Source of the DNA: Acidihalobacter aeolianus
GTDB lineage: Bacteria; Pseudomonadota; Gammaproteobacteria; DSM-5130; Acidihalobacteraceae
Assembly: GCF_001753165.1 (NCBI RefSeq)
Contig: NZ_CP017448.1
Coordinates: 1,568,462-1,632,461 of the forward strand
Reading direction: 5' to 3'
Length of the DNA: 64,000 nt
Shown: positions 1 through 10,007 of the stretch, one piece after another
Position numbering within the stretch: the first letter of the stretch is position 1
Layout: each line of letters opens with the position of its first letter
Notes under the pieces: model-generated
The model's database searches: none
The model's input: the letters and a program-made list of their open reading frames with translations, nothing else
Told to the model about the DNA's origin: nothing
Position numbers and translations under genes: made by a program

Positions 1-150
1 GGCTCCGTTAGCCTGGGTGAACTGATGCGTCGCTAGGGTGTGCGCGAAGTGGCCGAACGCCAGATCGCACTGCATCAGCGTCAGCGCAACGAAGACGGAC
101 TGAACATACAGGCCGTCGCATCGGCATCGCCGGTGCGCAACGGCATCTGA
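1..150 (+). pseudogene. iscR: IscR C-terminal tail with an in-frame amber codon (5' end outside window)
   Basis: Frame 1 reads [11 protein letters not shown], then TAG at 34-36, then GVREVAERQ and onward to a normal TGA at 148-150. The stretch matches the tail of the Rrf2-type Fe-S regulator IscR (E. coli TLGELVNNQEVLDVSGRQ). The amber sits where E. coli has a glutamine, so CAG to TAG would explain it. In this family the winged-helix DNA-binding part and the cluster cysteines lie upstream and would be unaffected, so a protein shortened by about 38 residues could still work. It may equally be a base-call error. It stands 20 bp before iscS, as expected for the autoregulated isc operon. Confidence 0.75.
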
Positions 151-170
151 GTATGCGGAGAGGTATGGCG

Positions 171-1394
171 ATGGACGCGAAGGAGAGGCCGATTTATTTG
201 GACTATGCGGCGACGACGCCGGTGGACGGGCGAGTTGCGCAGCTGATGTGCACGTATCTGACGCGTGAGGGCGTGTACGGCAATGCCGCATCGCGCAGCC
301 ACGCCTTCGGCTGGGAGGCCGAGGCGGCGGTGGAGAACGCCCGTGCCGAGGTGGCCCGCCTGATCAACGCCGATCCCAAGGAGATCGTGTGGACCAGCGG
401 CGCGACCGAGTCGGACAACCTCGCGATCAAGGGCGTGATGCACTTCTACGCCCGCAAGGGCCGGCACATGGTCACCAGCAAGACCGAGCACAAGGCGGTG
501 CTGGACACCTGCCGGCAGCTTGAGCGCGAGGGCTGCGAGGTGACCTATCTCGATCCCGAGCCGAACGGCCTGATTGATCTGGGCAAGCTCGAGGCGGCGC
601 TGCGCGAGGACACCGTGCTGGTCTCGCTGATGCACGTCAACAACGAGATCGGCGTGATCCAGGACCTCAAGGCGGTAAGCGCGCTGACCCGTGCGCGGGG
701 CATCCTGCTGCATGTGGATGCCGCGCAGTCCGCCGGCAAGGTGCCGCTGGACGTGCAGGCTCTGGACATCGACCTGGCCAGCCTCTCGGGGCACAAGATG
801 TACGGCCCCAAGGGCATCGGTGCGCTGTACGTGCGGCGCAAGCCGCGGGTGCGCCTGGAGGCGCAGATGCACGGCGGCGGGCACGAGCGCGGCATGCGCT
901 CCGGCACCCTGGCGACGCACCAGATCGTCGGCATGGGCGAGGCCGCCCGGCTGGCGCGCGAGGAAATGGGGGCCGACCTCGAACGCATCCGCGGCCTGCG
1001 CGACCGGCTGTGGGCCGGGGTCAACGACCTCGAGGCCGTCTATCTCAACGGCGACCTGGCGCACGGCTACCCCGGGGTCCTCAACGTCAGCTTTGCCTAC
1101 GTGGAGGGCGAGAGCCTGCTGATGGCGCTCAAGGAACTGGCGGTCTCCTCTGGTTCGGCGTGCACCTCGGCGAGTCTCGAGCCGAGCTACGTGCTGCGCG
1201 CGCTGGGGCGCGACGACGAACTGGCGCATAGCTCCATCCGCTTCTCGATCGGCCGCTACACCACGGCCGAGGAGATCGACTATGCGGTCTCGCTCATCCG
1301 CACGGCGGTGAACAAGTTGCGTGAGCTCTCGCCGCTGTGGGAGATGTACCAGGCGGGCGTGGACCTCAAGAGCATTCAATGGGCCGCCCACTGA
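171..1394 (+). CDS. iscS: Cysteine desulfurase IscS
   Basis: PLP-dependent enzyme that takes sulfur from L-cysteine as a persulfide and passes it to IscU for Fe-S clusters and to tRNA thiolation enzymes. From the start used here it has 407 residues, close to E. coli IscS (404). Lys209 in SGHK is the PLP lysine and Cys331 in [10 protein letters not shown] is the persulfide cysteine. Near-identical family blocks such as [13 protein letters not shown] and [12 protein letters not shown] run the whole length. The ATG at 171 is chosen because GGAGAGG at 157-163 gives normal spacing and the protein then begins like IscS; in-frame ATGs at 153 and 165 fit the ribosome site less well. Second gene of the isc operon, 31 bp before iscU. 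Confidence 0.97.
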   Translation: MDAKERPIYLDYAATTPVDGRVAQLMCTYLTREGVYGNAASRSHAFGWEAEAAVENARAEVARLINADPKEIVWTSGATESDNLAIKGVMHFYARKGRHMVTSKTEHKAVLDTCRQLEREGCEVTYLDPEPNGLIDLGKLEAALREDTVLVSLMHVNNEIGVIQDLKAVSALTRARGILLHVDAAQSAGKVPLDVQALDIDLASLSGHKMYGPKGIGALYVRRKPRVRLEAQMHGGGHERGMRSGTLATHQIVGMGEAARLAREEMGADLERIRGLRDRLWAGVNDLEAVYLNGDLAHGYPGVLNVSFAYVEGESLLMALKELAVSSGSACTSASLEPSYVLRALGRDDELAHSSIRFSIGRYTTAEEIDYAVSLIRTAVNKLRELSPLWEMYQAGVDLKSIQWAAH

Positions 1395-1425
1395 GGCGGT
1401 AGAACCCGATACGGAGGACCAGAAG

Positions 1426-1830
1426 ATGGCCTACAGCGACAAGGTGATCGACCACTACGAAAACCCCCGCAACGTGGGGAGCCTGGACCAGGTGGACACG
1501 AGCGTGGGCACCGGCATGGTGGGCGCCCCGGCCTGCGGCGACGTGATGAAGCTGCAGATCAAGGTCAACGCCGCGGGCGTGATCGAGGACGCCAAGTTCA
1601 AGACCTACGGCTGCGGCTCGGCGATCGCCAGCTCAAGCCTTCTGACCGAATGGGTCAAGGGCAAGACGCTGGCCGAGGCCGGCGAGATCAAGAACACCCA
1701 GATCGCCGAGGAACTGGCGCTGCCGCCGGTGAAGATCCACTGCTCGGTCCTCGCCGAGGACGCGATCAAGGCCGCCATCGCCGACTACCAGGGTAAACAA
1801 ATTACCCAAGATCACGCTCAGTCCGCCTGA
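1426..1830 (+). CDS. iscU: Fe-S cluster assembly scaffold IscU
   Basis: Scaffold on which [2Fe-2S] and [4Fe-4S] clusters are built from IscS-derived sulfur before HscA/HscB-assisted transfer. The 134-aa product has the three cluster cysteines Cys37, Cys63 and Cys106 plus Asp39. LPPVK at about residues 99-103 is the known recognition motif for the HscA chaperone. The start [18 protein letters not shown] is canonical and preceded by GGAGG at 1413; a longer reading frame exists upstream but overlaps the end of iscS and does not look like IscU. Third gene of the operon. Confidence 0.97.
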   Translation: MAYSDKVIDHYENPRNVGSLDQVDTSVGTGMVGAPACGDVMKLQIKVNAAGVIEDAKFKTYGCGSAIASSSLLTEWVKGKTLAEAGEIKNTQIAEELALPPVKIHCSVLAEDAIKAAIADYQGKQITQDHAQSA

Positions 1831-1858
1831 GCTGTGTGACGGAGTGGAGGACCATGCC

Positions 1859-2182
1859 GTGTCGATAACCCTCACCGAATCCGCAGCCAACCGCATGCGA
1901 ACCTTCCTAGATAAACGCGGCAAGGGCGTAGGTGTGCGCCTCGGCGTGAAGACCACCGGATGCTCGGGTATGGCTTACGTGATGGAATTTGTTGACGCGA
2001 TCGACGAAGGCGACCAGGTCTTCGATGACCATGGCGTGAAAATCATCGTCAACGCGAAAAGCCTGGTTTACCTGGATGGGACCGAGCTGGACTACGTGCG
2101 TGAAGGGCTGAACGAAGGATTCAAGTTCGCCAACCCGAATGAGAAGAATCGCTGCGGCTGCGGCGAAAGCTTCAACGTCTAG
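1859..2182 (+). CDS. iscA: Iron-sulfur carrier protein IscA
   Basis: A-type carrier that delivers Fe-S clusters to target proteins, especially under aerobic conditions. With the GTG start at 1859 the protein is 107 aa, the same as E. coli IscA, and starts (fM)SITLTESAA. The three conserved cysteines are Cys35 (TTGCSGMAY) and Cys99/Cys101 (CGCGESF) near the end. GGAGG at 1846-1850 lies 8 bp before this GTG; an upstream in-frame GTG at 1844 would put the ribosome site inside the gene. Fourth isc gene, 28 bp after iscU. Confidence 0.96.
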   Translation: MSITLTESAANRMRTFLDKRGKGVGVRLGVKTTGCSGMAYVMEFVDAIDEGDQVFDDHGVKIIVNAKSLVYLDGTELDYVREGLNEGFKFANPNEKNRCGCGESFNV

Positions 2183-2196
2183 ATCGGATCCATCCC

Positions 2197-2748
2197 ATGG
2201 CATTGAACGGACTCGATCTGAGTCGCGATTATTTCATGCTGTTCGAACAGCCCCGCGGTTTTGAATTGGATACCGCAGCGCTGGATCGCCGTTATCGCGA
2301 ACTGCAGAGCCTGTACCATCCGGATCGCCATGCTGCTGCAGAAGCACGTGATCGTCGCCTTGCCGTACAGGCTTCGACCTGGGTCAACGAGGCCTACGAG
2401 ACGCTGCGCAGGCCCGAGCGACGCGCCCGCTACCTGCTGGAACTCGGCGGTATCGCATTCGACGACGAACGCGATACGACTGCGGAATCTGCCTTTCTGA
2501 TGCATCAAATGGAGCTGCGCGAGTCCCTTGACGAGGCCGCACACGCCGACGACCCGCTGACCGCCTTGGACGACTTCATGGGGCGGGTACGCGGGGAACG
2601 CGAAAAGGTATTCGGGGACTTTCGAGATAGGTATGCAGATGGCGATCTAATGGGGGCCAAGCGCACGGTGCTGCAGTTGCGATTCTATGAGCGTCTGCTG
2701 GACGAAGCCCGCAGCAAGGCCGAACGTCTGGAAGACCTGGACGGCTGA
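2197..2748 (+). CDS. hscB: Fe-S co-chaperone HscB (J-domain protein)
   Basis: J-domain co-chaperone that brings IscU to HscA and stimulates its ATPase. The 183-aa protein has an N-terminal J domain (about residues 8-75) with the HPD motif in LYHPDRH. A C-terminal helical bundle that binds IscU follows (about 95-170). Length and order match E. coli HscB (171 aa). It lies between iscA and hscA in the isc operon, with only 14 bp after iscA. Confidence 0.95.
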   Translation: MALNGLDLSRDYFMLFEQPRGFELDTAALDRRYRELQSLYHPDRHAAAEARDRRLAVQASTWVNEAYETLRRPERRARYLLELGGIAFDDERDTTAESAFLMHQMELRESLDEAAHADDPLTALDDFMGRVRGEREKVFGDFRDRYADGDLMGAKRTVLQLRFYERLLDEARSKAERLEDLDG

Positions 2749-2778
2749 CCTTAGCGGCCAACTTACGAAGCCAAGATT

Positions 2779-4650
2779 ATGTCATTACTGCAAATTGCCG
2801 AACCCGGTATGTCGACCACGCCGCATGCACACCGGCTCGCGGCGGGCATCGATCTGGGCACCACGAATTCGCTGGTGGCGACGGTGCGCAGCGGCGTGCC
2901 TGAGACGCTTGCCGATGCAGCGGGACGACATATCCTGCCATCGGTAGTGCGCTATCGCACCGACGCACCTCCACAAGTCGGCATCGAAGCCAAGGCTGCG
3001 GCAGCGGAAGACCCACTCAACACCCTGGCGTCGATCAAACGTTTGATGGGACGTGGCGCCGCTGATCTGAAGACTGTGGCGGGCCACGTGCCGTATGCCT
3101 TTGCAGCCGGCGATGCAGCGGTGCCGCGTATTTGCACGGTGGCAGGGGAGGTCACCGCGATCGAAGTATCGGCAGAGATCCTGCGCACATTGCGCGAACG
3201 TGCCGAGATATCGCTTGGCGGCGAGCTGAGCGGTGTGGTGATCACCGTACCAGCTTATTTCGATGACGCTCAGCGTCAGGCGACCAAGGATGCTGCACGC
3301 CTGGCAGGCCTTAACGTATTCCGTCTGCTGAACGAGCCGACTGCAGCGGCAGTGGCTTATGGGCTCGACCAGGGTGGGGAAGGGCTGATCGCAGTCTACG
3401 ATCTTGGCGGCGGAACCTTCGACATCTCCATCCTGCGCCTGAATCGCGGCGTCTTCGAGGTTCTAGCCACCGGAGGCGACAGCGCTCTCGGCGGCGATGA
3501 TTTCGACCGCGAGATCGCAGCGTGGATGATGTCAGAGGCCGGGCTCGATCCCGATGCGGATCATCAGACGATGCGCCGCCTTATGCGCGAGGCCTGTGAC
3601 GCCAAGGAAGGCCTGAGCGACTCGGAGTCCGTGGATGTCGAACTCGATCTCGGCGGCGGGCGCCACTGGCGGGGTCAACTGACCCGGGAGCGCATGAACG
3701 AGCTGGTCGATCCGCTGATCCAGAAGACGCTGAATGCCTGCCGTCGCGCCCTGCGCGATGCCGGTGTCGAACGCGAGGAAGTCTCCGACGTGGTCATGGT
3801 CGGCGGCTCTACGCGCATGCTTCGGGTCCGCGAACGGGTCCAAGCCTTCTTCGGACGTGAGCCCAGAGTGGACATCGATCCGGATAAGGTGGTTGCCGTC
3901 GGTGCGGCCATCCAGGCGGATGTTCTGGCCGGCAACAAGCCCGATGACGAACTGCTGCTGCTGGACGTGATCCCACTGTCGCTCGGTATCGAGACGATGG
4001 GCGGGTTGGTTGAGAAGATCATCCCCAGAAACACCACCATACCGACCGCAAGGGCGCAGGAATTTACCACCTTCAAGGATGGCCAGACCGCGATGGCGAT
4101 CCATGTGCTCCAGGGTGAACGCGAACTCGTGGACGACTGCCGCTCCCTGGCGCGCTTCGTGCTGTCGGGCCTGCCGCCGCTGGTAGCGGGGGCACCTCGC
4201 ATTCGGGTCACCTTCCAGGTCGATGCGGACGGTCTTGTCAGCATAACAGCCGAGGAACTGACCAGCGGCGTGCGTGCCGGTGTCGAGGTCAAGCCTTCCT
4301 ACGGACTCGCGGAAGAGGAAATCGAACGCATGCTGCGCGCATCCATCGAGCATGCACAGGACGACATGGTGGCACGTAGCCTGCGAGAGGAACAGGTCGA
4401 GGGTGCACGTGTCATCGAAGCACTAGAGGCCGCACTACAGGCCGACGGCGAGCGACTGCTAAGCGCCGACGAGCGATCAGGGATAGAATCGGCTCGCGCA
4501 ACACTGGCCGGCTGCCTGGAAGGTGATGACCCCGAAGTCATTCGGGCAGCCATCGAGGCGGTGGAACAGGCGAGCAGCGATTTCGTCGCCAGGCGCATGG
4601 ACACGGCGATACGCACGGCCATGTCGGGCCATCGCGTAGACGAATTTTAA
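2779..4650 (+). CDS. hscA: Fe-S assembly chaperone HscA (Hsp70 family)
   Basis: Specialised Hsp70 whose ATP cycle drives cluster release from IscU through the LPPVK motif. At 623 aa it matches E. coli HscA (616). The N-terminal nucleotide-binding domain shows [25 protein letters not shown] and VMVGGSTR. The substrate-binding domain follows from about residue 390 and a helical lid ends in [19 protein letters not shown]. The start [10 protein letters not shown] resembles E. coli MALLQISEPG, so the first ATG is taken. Part of the isc operon between hscB and fdx. Confidence 0.97.
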   Translation: MSLLQIAEPGMSTTPHAHRLAAGIDLGTTNSLVATVRSGVPETLADAAGRHILPSVVRYRTDAPPQVGIEAKAAAAEDPLNTLASIKRLMGRGAADLKTVAGHVPYAFAAGDAAVPRICTVAGEVTAIEVSAEILRTLRERAEISLGGELSGVVITVPAYFDDAQRQATKDAARLAGLNVFRLLNEPTAAAVAYGLDQGGEGLIAVYDLGGGTFDISILRLNRGVFEVLATGGDSALGGDDFDREIAAWMMSEAGLDPDADHQTMRRLMREACDAKEGLSDSESVDVELDLGGGRHWRGQLTRERMNELVDPLIQKTLNACRRALRDAGVEREEVSDVVMVGGSTRMLRVRERVQAFFGREPRVDIDPDKVVAVGAAIQADVLAGNKPDDELLLLDVIPLSLGIETMGGLVEKIIPRNTTIPTARAQEFTTFKDGQTAMAIHVLQGERELVDDCRSLARFVLSGLPPLVAGAPRIRVTFQVDADGLVSITAEELTSGVRAGVEVKPSYGLAEEEIERMLRASIEHAQDDMVARSLREEQVEGARVIEALEAALQADGERLLSADERSGIESARATLAGCLEGDDPEVIRAAIEAVEQASSDFVARRMDTAIRTAMSGHRVDEF

Positions 4651-4692
4651 GAACGGGGACTGCCGACTACTCCCCAAGGGCAAGGAGCGCGC

Positions 4693-5031
4693 ATGCCGCG
4701 GATCACTTTTCTACCACACAGTACGCTTTGCCCCGAGGGCAAGGTGGTCGAAGTTGCTACCGGCACGTCCATTTGCGATGCGGCGCTATCCAACGGGATC
4801 GAAATTGAGCACGCCTGCGAGAAATCCTGCGCCTGTACCACATGCCATGTGTATGTGCGCAAGGGCATGGACTCTCTCAACGAACCTACGGAAGACGAAG
4901 AGGACATGCTGGACAAGGCCTGGGGCCTGGAACCCGATTCCAGACTGAGTTGTCAGACACAGGTTGCTAACGAGGACCTAGAAGTCGAGATTCCCCGTTA
5001 CACGATCAATCTCGTTTCCGAGAATCACTGA
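4693..5031 (+). CDS. fdx: [2Fe-2S] ferredoxin Fdx (isc type)
   Basis: Adrenodoxin-like ferredoxin that supplies electrons for cluster assembly on IscU/IscS. The 112-aa protein has cluster cysteines Cys42, Cys48, Cys51 and Cys87 in ACEKSCACTTCHVYV and LSCQ, plus the extra Cys46 typical of Isc ferredoxins. Length and position between hscA and iscX match E. coli Fdx (111 aa). A GGAGCGC ribosome site lies just before the ATG. Confidence 0.96.
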   Translation: MPRITFLPHSTLCPEGKVVEVATGTSICDAALSNGIEIEHACEKSCACTTCHVYVRKGMDSLNEPTEDEEDMLDKAWGLEPDSRLSCQTQVANEDLEVEIPRYTINLVSENH

Positions 5032-5045
5032 GGCTTGGTATACCG

Positions 5046-5246
5046 ATGACCCTGACCTGGAAGGACACCCTGGACATAGCGATCGCTCTTGACGAAGCGC
5101 ATCCGGATGCCGATCCGCGCTATGTGCGTTTCACCGATCTGCATGCCTGGGTTTGCGAACTCGACGGCTTCACTGACGATCCGGAACATTCCAACGAGCG
5201 GATTCTGGAAGCTATCCAGATGGCCTGGCTGGAGGAAAGGGATTAG
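5046..5246 (+). CDS. iscX: Fe-S assembly protein IscX (YfhJ family)
   Basis: Small acidic protein of 66 aa that binds IscS and is thought to tune cluster assembly as an iron donor or brake. The sequence LTWKDTLDIAIALDEAHPD...VRFTDLHAWVCELDGF is diagnostic for the family, and the length equals E. coli IscX. It is the last gene of the isc operon, 14 bp after fdx. Confidence 0.95.
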   Translation: MTLTWKDTLDIAIALDEAHPDADPRYVRFTDLHAWVCELDGFTDDPEHSNERILEAIQMAWLEERD

Positions 5247-5251
5247 TTTCA

Positions 5252-5281
5252 TTGTCAGCATGGCTTGACAACGAGTAAAAT
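5252..5281 (+). promoter_or_regulatory. Predicted sigma70 promoter for ndk
   Basis: TTGTCA at 5252-5257 and TAAAAT at 5276-5281, 18 bp apart, each match five of six consensus bases. Transcription would start near 5288 and place the 5299-5329 stem-loop in the ndk leader. A TTGACA at 5265 is also present but has no good -10 partner. Confidence 0.5.
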
Positions 5282-5298
5282 TATCCGCCCTATGGGCT

Positions 5299-5329
5299 CG
5301 AAGAACCCGCGTCACACGCGGGTTCTTCG
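5299..5329 (+). other. Perfect 14-bp stem-loop between iscX and ndk
   Basis: CGAAGAACCCGCGT (5299-5312) and its exact complement (5316-5329) enclose a CAC loop. There is no T-run after it, so it is not a classical intrinsic terminator for isc. It lies downstream of the predicted ndk promoter and could stabilise or regulate the ndk leader. Confidence 0.6.
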
Positions 5330-5401
5330 CGTGGAGTCGACTAAAGATGGTTCACTTGAAAGAACCAAGATCAAATTATTGACGAAGGGAGTATCGAATC
5401 A

Positions 5402-5833
5402 ATGGCTGTTGAACGCACGCTATCCATCATCAAACCCGATGCGGTAGCCAAGAACATCATCGGCGAAATCTACAGCCGCTTCGAACGCGCGGGCCTGAAA
5501 ATCGTCGCAGCGCGTATGATGCACCTGTCCCGCGAGCAGGCAGAAGCCTTCTATGCGGTGCATAAGGCGCGCCCATTTTTCAAGGATCTGGTGGATTTCA
5601 TGATTTCCGGGCCGGTCATGGTTCAGGTGCTCGAGGGTGAGAATGCGGTTGCCAAGCATCGCGACATCATGGGCGCCACCGATCCGAAGCAAGCCGAAGC
5701 CGGTACCATCCGCGCCGATTTCGCCGACTCGATCGATGAAAATGCGGTGCATGGTTCCGATGCCGTGGAAACGGCACAACAGGAAGTCAATTTCTTCTTC
5801 GGACCCGACGAAATCTGCCCACGCACTCGTTGA
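5402..5833 (+). CDS. ndk: Nucleoside diphosphate kinase
   Basis: Transfers the gamma phosphate of ATP to nucleoside diphosphates through a phospho-histidine and so balances NTP and dNTP pools. The 143-aa length is standard. [15 protein letters not shown] is the N-terminal signature. The active-site histidine is in [18 protein letters not shown] (NxxHGSD motif). GAAGGGAG precedes the ATG. The TGA overlaps a possible TTG of rlmN, and the two genes are probably co-transcribed. Confidence 0.97.
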   Translation: MAVERTLSIIKPDAVAKNIIGEIYSRFERAGLKIVAARMMHLSREQAEAFYAVHKARPFFKDLVDFMISGPVMVQVLEGENAVAKHRDIMGATDPKQAEAGTIRADFADSIDENAVHGSDAVETAQQEVNFFFGPDEICPRTR

Positions 5834-5844
5834 CCATTCTGCCT

Positions 5845-6954
5845 ATGTCGTCCGCACCTAAGATCAACCTGCTGGGTTTGCCACGCAGCGCGCTGGAAGC
5901 CTATTTCAACACGCGTGGCGAGGCCCCTTTCCGCGCTCGCCAGGTGATGAAGTGGGTACATCATCACGGTCTTGACGATTTTTCCGCCATGACCGATCTG
6001 GCGAAACCACTGCGTGAACGTCTTGCCGTAGAGGCCGAGGTGCGGGCGCCTGATGTGGTAACGGAACAATGTTCCACCGATGGCACTCGCAAATGGTTGC
6101 TGCGCCTGGACGATGGAAATTGCATCGAAACGGTATACATCCCTGACGACGAACGCGGTACCTTGTGCGTCTCGTCCCAGGTCGGTTGTGCACTGGACTG
6201 CACCTTCTGCTCGACCGCGCGTCAGGGATTCAACCGCAATCTCAGCGCCGCGGAAATCGTTTCTCAGCTGTGGGTGGCCAAGCGCCGCCTGCAGCCTGAG
6301 CCTGGTCGTTCGCGCGTGATCACGAACGTGGTTTTGATGGGCATGGGTGAGCCCTTGCTGAATTATGATGCCGTGGTCGATGCCATGGACCTGATGATGG
6401 ACGACCTGGCCTATGGCCTGGGCAAACGTCGCGTCACTCTGAGCACCTCAGGGGTCATCCCGGCCATGGATAGGCTCAAGGATCGCTTGGATGTGAGCCT
6501 CGCCGTATCCCTGCATGCTCCGGACGATGCCTTGCGCGACCAACTCGTACCCCTTAACCGCAAATATCCGATCGCAGAACTACTGGCTGCCTGCAAGCGT
6601 TTTGTCGACGGCAAGAAACACAAGCAGCGGGTCACCTTCGAGTACGTCATGCTCAAGGATGTGAATGACTCTCCGGATCACGCGCGTGCACTGGCCAAAT
6701 TACTGCGCGACGTTCCTTCGAAGGTGAACCTCATCCCGTTCAACCCCTTCCCAGAAACACGTTTTCAGCGCTCGGACAGGGCAACCATTGACCGTTTCAG
6801 GGATATTCTGATTGCTGCAGGTCTGACGACGATCACTCGCAAGACGCGTGGCGACGATATCGATGCGGCCTGCGGCCAATTGGCCGGCAAGGTGCAGGAT
6901 CGCAGTCGGCGAGCGATTCGTTTTGCACGCCTTGAAGAGGGAGCGCGGCTTTAA
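5845..6954 (+). CDS. rlmN: Dual-specificity 23S rRNA/tRNA adenine-C2 methyltransferase RlmN
   Basis: Radical SAM enzyme that methylates C2 of A2503 in 23S rRNA and A37 in some tRNAs. The 369-aa protein has the cluster motif CxxxCxxC at Cys115, Cys119 and Cys122 ([16 protein letters not shown]). The methyl-carrying cysteine lies in the C-terminal [18 protein letters not shown] block. I chose the ATG at 5845 because [12 protein letters not shown] aligns with the family start; a TTG at 5830 overlapping the ndk stop is an alternative. The TAA overlaps the next ATG by one base. Confidence 0.96.
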   Translation: MSSAPKINLLGLPRSALEAYFNTRGEAPFRARQVMKWVHHHGLDDFSAMTDLAKPLRERLAVEAEVRAPDVVTEQCSTDGTRKWLLRLDDGNCIETVYIPDDERGTLCVSSQVGCALDCTFCSTARQGFNRNLSAAEIVSQLWVAKRRLQPEPGRSRVITNVVLMGMGEPLLNYDAVVDAMDLMMDDLAYGLGKRRVTLSTSGVIPAMDRLKDRLDVSLAVSLHAPDDALRDQLVPLNRKYPIAELLAACKRFVDGKKHKQRVTFEYVMLKDVNDSPDHARALAKLLRDVPSKVNLIPFNPFPETRFQRSDRATIDRFRDILIAAGLTTITRKTRGDDIDAACGQLAGKVQDRSRRAIRFARLEEGARL

Positions 6955-7718
6955 TGCGTATCACGTTTTCACTGCGTAGCATTTTCATTGTGTTGGCCTT
7001 GATCACGCTTGCCGGATGCGCAACTTCGCCGCAGGAACGCAAAGCCGAGGCCCAGATGCACCGCGCTGCCGTGCTCAATGCGCAGCTCGGCATCGATTAC
7101 ATGAATACGGGCAACCTCAAGCTGGCCGACGAAAAGCTCAAGCGCGCACTCGATCAGGACCCGGATTCAGTCCTGGTACGTAACGCCTATGCACTATTGA
7201 TGCAGCGTCTGGGCAAGAACGATGCTGCGGAAGAAAATTTCCGCAAGGCGCTCGATCTCAAGCCGGATGATGGCGACGTCCGCAACAACTTCGGTGTATT
7301 CCTGTGTGAACAGGGCAAATATGGGCAAGCACAAAAACAGTTCAAATCGGCCTGGAGTAATCCGCTCTACAATACACCCGAATTCGCTTATGCCAATGCA
7401 GGCATCTGCGCGTTGAATGAGCACAATGACACACTTGCCAAACAGCGTTTTCATCAGGCCCTGGAAAAACGCCCCGGCTTCGCCCCGGCGCTGTATCAAT
7501 TGGCCAAGCTGGCAGCATCGAAAGGCCAGTACCAAAAAGCCGATGCTTATCTTGGACGGATTACCGGGGCCGCACGCTATACCCCCGATATCCTGGCGCT
7601 TTGCCTGAAGGTGAAACGAACTGTAGGGGACATGAACGGGGCAGCCGACTGCGCGCGAGACCTGTACCGCATGTTCCCGAATTCACCGCAGGCACGCGCT
7701 TTGCTGCAAACTCAGTGA
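6954..7718 (+). CDS. pilW: Type IV pilus biogenesis/stability lipoprotein PilW (PilF)
   Basis: Outer-membrane TPR pilotin that helps assemble the PilQ secretin. The 254-aa protein begins with a signal peptide and a lipobox (LITLAGC, Cys near residue 22). Several tetratricopeptide repeats follow, for example ALDLKPDDGDVRNNFGVFLCEQGKY. It overlaps rlmN by one base (TAATG) and precedes rodZ by 4 bp. The rlmN-pilW-rodZ order is common in Gammaproteobacteria and supports the name. Confidence 0.92.
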   Translation: MRITFSLRSIFIVLALITLAGCATSPQERKAEAQMHRAAVLNAQLGIDYMNTGNLKLADEKLKRALDQDPDSVLVRNAYALLMQRLGKNDAAEENFRKALDLKPDDGDVRNNFGVFLCEQGKYGQAQKQFKSAWSNPLYNTPEFAYANAGICALNEHNDTLAKQRFHQALEKRPGFAPALYQLAKLAASKGQYQKADAYLGRITGAARYTPDILALCLKVKRTVGDMNGAADCARDLYRMFPNSPQARALLQTQ

Positions 7719-7722
7719 CACC

Positions 7723-8700
7723 ATGGATGAGGATCGCAACCAGCTTCCATCCGAGGATCAGACTGCTGCAGAGCGGATTGGTCTGAGACTACGCTCACGC
7801 CGTGAATCCATGAATTTGAGGCTGGAGGACGCTGCAAAGCAGCTCCACCTCGACGTTTCGGTGCTACGTGCCTTAGAGGAAGACGATTTTCCGGCCTTGC
7901 CCGGGCCCGCCTATATCAAGGGTTACTTGCGCTCCTACGCTCAGATGCTTGGCATGGACTCGCAGGAGTTGATACACAGCTATCAGTCCACCTTTCTTCC
8001 TTCTGAGCCGGAACTCAAGCCTGCGGTCTCCTATTCGCCAGAATACATGGGACAACGCGGCCGATCCTATGCGATCGGCAGCGCCGTGGCCCTTGTATTG
8101 ATCCTGTTGGCCGCCTGGTGGTATGCCCACAGTCATGCGACACATACACCACCTATGGCCAAGGGCGCGGATCAGGTGAAAGGCCCGCAGACCGCGATGA
8201 AGCCGATCAGCGTGGCACCGGCCATGCCGATCGCGAGCACTTTACTTCCACCGTCAACTACCGTGAGCCCACAATCTCGGGCAATGTTGCCTTCTACCAC
8301 CACCAAGGCAAACACATCTCTGCCCATCCCCGCCAGCCCACCGGCGGCCTCGCCGACGGCAACGCCAAGTCGCAGCACGACGAGTGCAGTAAACATGGCG
8401 CCGGCTGGAGAAAATCCAGTGGATGAACTCCGACTCGTCCTCACGCTGACGCATCGCAGCTGGGTTCAGATCGACGATGCGAAACATCATCAACTTGCCT
8501 ACGGGCTGCTCCCGGCAGGCACACATCAAGTTCTGCAGGGAACGCCGCCTTTCTCTGTATTCCTGGGGTATGCTCAGGGCGTACAGCTCAAGCTGGACGG
8601 CCATGCCGTCGACATGACGCCCTATATCCGCTCCAATCACACCGCTAGATTCCACCTGAACGCCTCTCCGGGAGGGGCGAACATAAAATCCAGCCCTTAA
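7723..8700 (+). CDS. rodZ: Cytoskeletal membrane protein RodZ
   Basis: Links MreB filaments to the elongation machinery and keeps rod shape. The 325-aa protein has an N-terminal Xre-type helix-turn-helix (about residues 20-85, [23 protein letters not shown]-like region). A single transmembrane helix lies at about 110-130 ([14 protein letters not shown]). A long Pro/Ser/Thr/Ala-rich periplasmic linker follows, then a C-terminal DUF4115 beta domain ([17 protein letters not shown]). Domain order and its place between pilW and hisS fit the family. Confidence 0.93.
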   Translation: MDEDRNQLPSEDQTAAERIGLRLRSRRESMNLRLEDAAKQLHLDVSVLRALEEDDFPALPGPAYIKGYLRSYAQMLGMDSQELIHSYQSTFLPSEPELKPAVSYSPEYMGQRGRSYAIGSAVALVLILLAAWWYAHSHATHTPPMAKGADQVKGPQTAMKPISVAPAMPIASTLLPPSTTVSPQSRAMLPSTTTKANTSLPIPASPPAASPTATPSRSTTSAVNMAPAGENPVDELRLVLTLTHRSWVQIDDAKHHQLAYGLLPAGTHQVLQGTPPFSVFLGYAQGVQLKLDGHAVDMTPYIRSNHTARFHLNASPGGANIKSSP

Positions 8701-8717
8701 AGATCAAAAGGAACCGC

Positions 8718-10007
8718 ATGGGCGACCGAATCCAGTCCATTCGCGGGATGCATGACATCCTGCCTGAGCAAGCCGCTGCCTGGCACCACCTTGAGGAGGC
8801 TGCGCGCAAGGTGGTCACGGCTTACGGATACCGAAACATCAGGCTGCCGATTCTTGAAAAAACCGAATTGTTCTCGCGCTCCATCGGCGAAGTCACCGAT
8901 ATCGTCGAAAAGGAGATGTATACCTTTGATGATCGCAATGGCGAATCGCTGACCTTGCGGCCCGAAGGCACCGCCGGCTGTGTGCGGGCAGGCATCGAAC
9001 ACGGATTCCTGCACAATCAACTTACCCGTATTTGGTACATGGGCCCGATGTTTCGCCATGAACGTCCCCAGAAAGGGCGTTATCGGCAATTCTATCAACT
9101 CGGCGTTGAGGCCTATGGCATGGCCGGCCCGGATATCGATGCGGAGATCATCCTGCTCAGCGCCCGATTGTGGCGTCTGCTGGGATTGCGCGATGTCCGT
9201 CTCGAAATCAATTCGCTGGGCAGCCCCGAGGCGCGTGCACAGTATCGGGAAACCTTGACCGCCTATCTGCGGCGCCACGTCGATGCTCTGGACGAGGACA
9301 GCCGGCGTCGCCTTGAGAGCAACCCCTTGCGCGTGCTCGACAGCAAGGACCCCGGTACACGTGCAATCCTTGCCGACGCCCCAAGCCTAACCGACGCCTT
9401 GGACAAGGATTCGCGAACGCACTTCGAAACCCTGTGCGGAATACTCGAAGCGAACGGTTTGCCCTATACGATAAACCCTAGACTTGTCCGTGGACTCGAT
9501 TACTATTCACGCACTGTTTTCGAGTGGATCACCGACGAGCTGGGCGCTCAAGGCACCATCTGTGCCGGCGGAAGATACGATGGACTGATTCCCCAACTCG
9601 GCGGCAGGCCGACACCTGGGTGTGGCTTCGCCATGGGTCTTGAGCGCTTGTTGGCCCTGCTCGAAACACAGGCCCTGCTGCCGCCAACCGCAGCCGTGGA
9701 TGTCTACTGCGTCAGTCTTGGCGATGCCGCGCGCATGTCCGCGATGAAGCTGGCTGAGAACCTTAGAGATGCATTACCGCATATCTCTGTTCTCGCGCAT
9801 TGCGGCGACGGGAATCTCAAATCGCAGCTCAAGCGTGCAGACAAGGTAGGCGCTGGGATCGCCGTGATTCTCGGGGAAGATGAGCTGCGCGATGGAACGG
9901 TCGTGATCAAACCACTGCGCGACGGCTCCGAGCAGCGTACGGTTGCGCAATCGGAATTGGTAACAAGCATGAAAGCGCTGTGCGCGAAGGAGAATGAGGT
10001 TCAATGA
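8718..10007 (+). CDS. hisS: Histidyl-tRNA synthetase
   Basis: Class II aminoacyl-tRNA synthetase that charges tRNA-His. The 429-aa protein has the class II motifs, including [17 protein letters not shown] (motif 2), the histidine-A loop [15 protein letters not shown] and a C-terminal motif 3 [15 protein letters not shown]. An anticodon-binding domain follows from about residue 330. Its ATGA overlap with yfgM shows translational coupling. Confidence 0.97.
   Translation: MGDRIQSIRGMHDILPEQAAAWHHLEEAARKVVTAYGYRNIRLPILEKTELFSRSIGEVTDIVEKEMYTFDDRNGESLTLRPEGTAGCVRAGIEHGFLHNQLTRIWYMGPMFRHERPQKGRYRQFYQLGVEAYGMAGPDIDAEIILLSARLWRLLGLRDVRLEINSLGSPEARAQYRETLTAYLRRHVDALDEDSRRRLESNPLRVLDSKDPGTRAILADAPSLTDALDKDSRTHFETLCGILEANGLPYTINPRLVRGLDYYSRTVFEWITDELGAQGTICAGGRYDGLIPQLGGRPTPGCGFAMGLERLLALLETQALLPPTAAVDVYCVSLGDAARMSAMKLAENLRDALPHISVLAHCGDGNLKSQLKRADKVGAGIAVILGEDELRDGTVVIKPLRDGSEQRTVAQSELVTSMKALCAKENEVQ

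Noticed and set aside
81-1391. 436-aa open frame on the minus strand
   Set aside because: It is antisense to iscS, follows its G/C-rich third positions and shows low-complexity residues with no domain; a shadow frame.
5299-5329. Intrinsic terminator for the isc operon
   Set aside because: The stem is excellent but no T-run follows and a good promoter lies upstream of it, so I list it only as a stem-loop.
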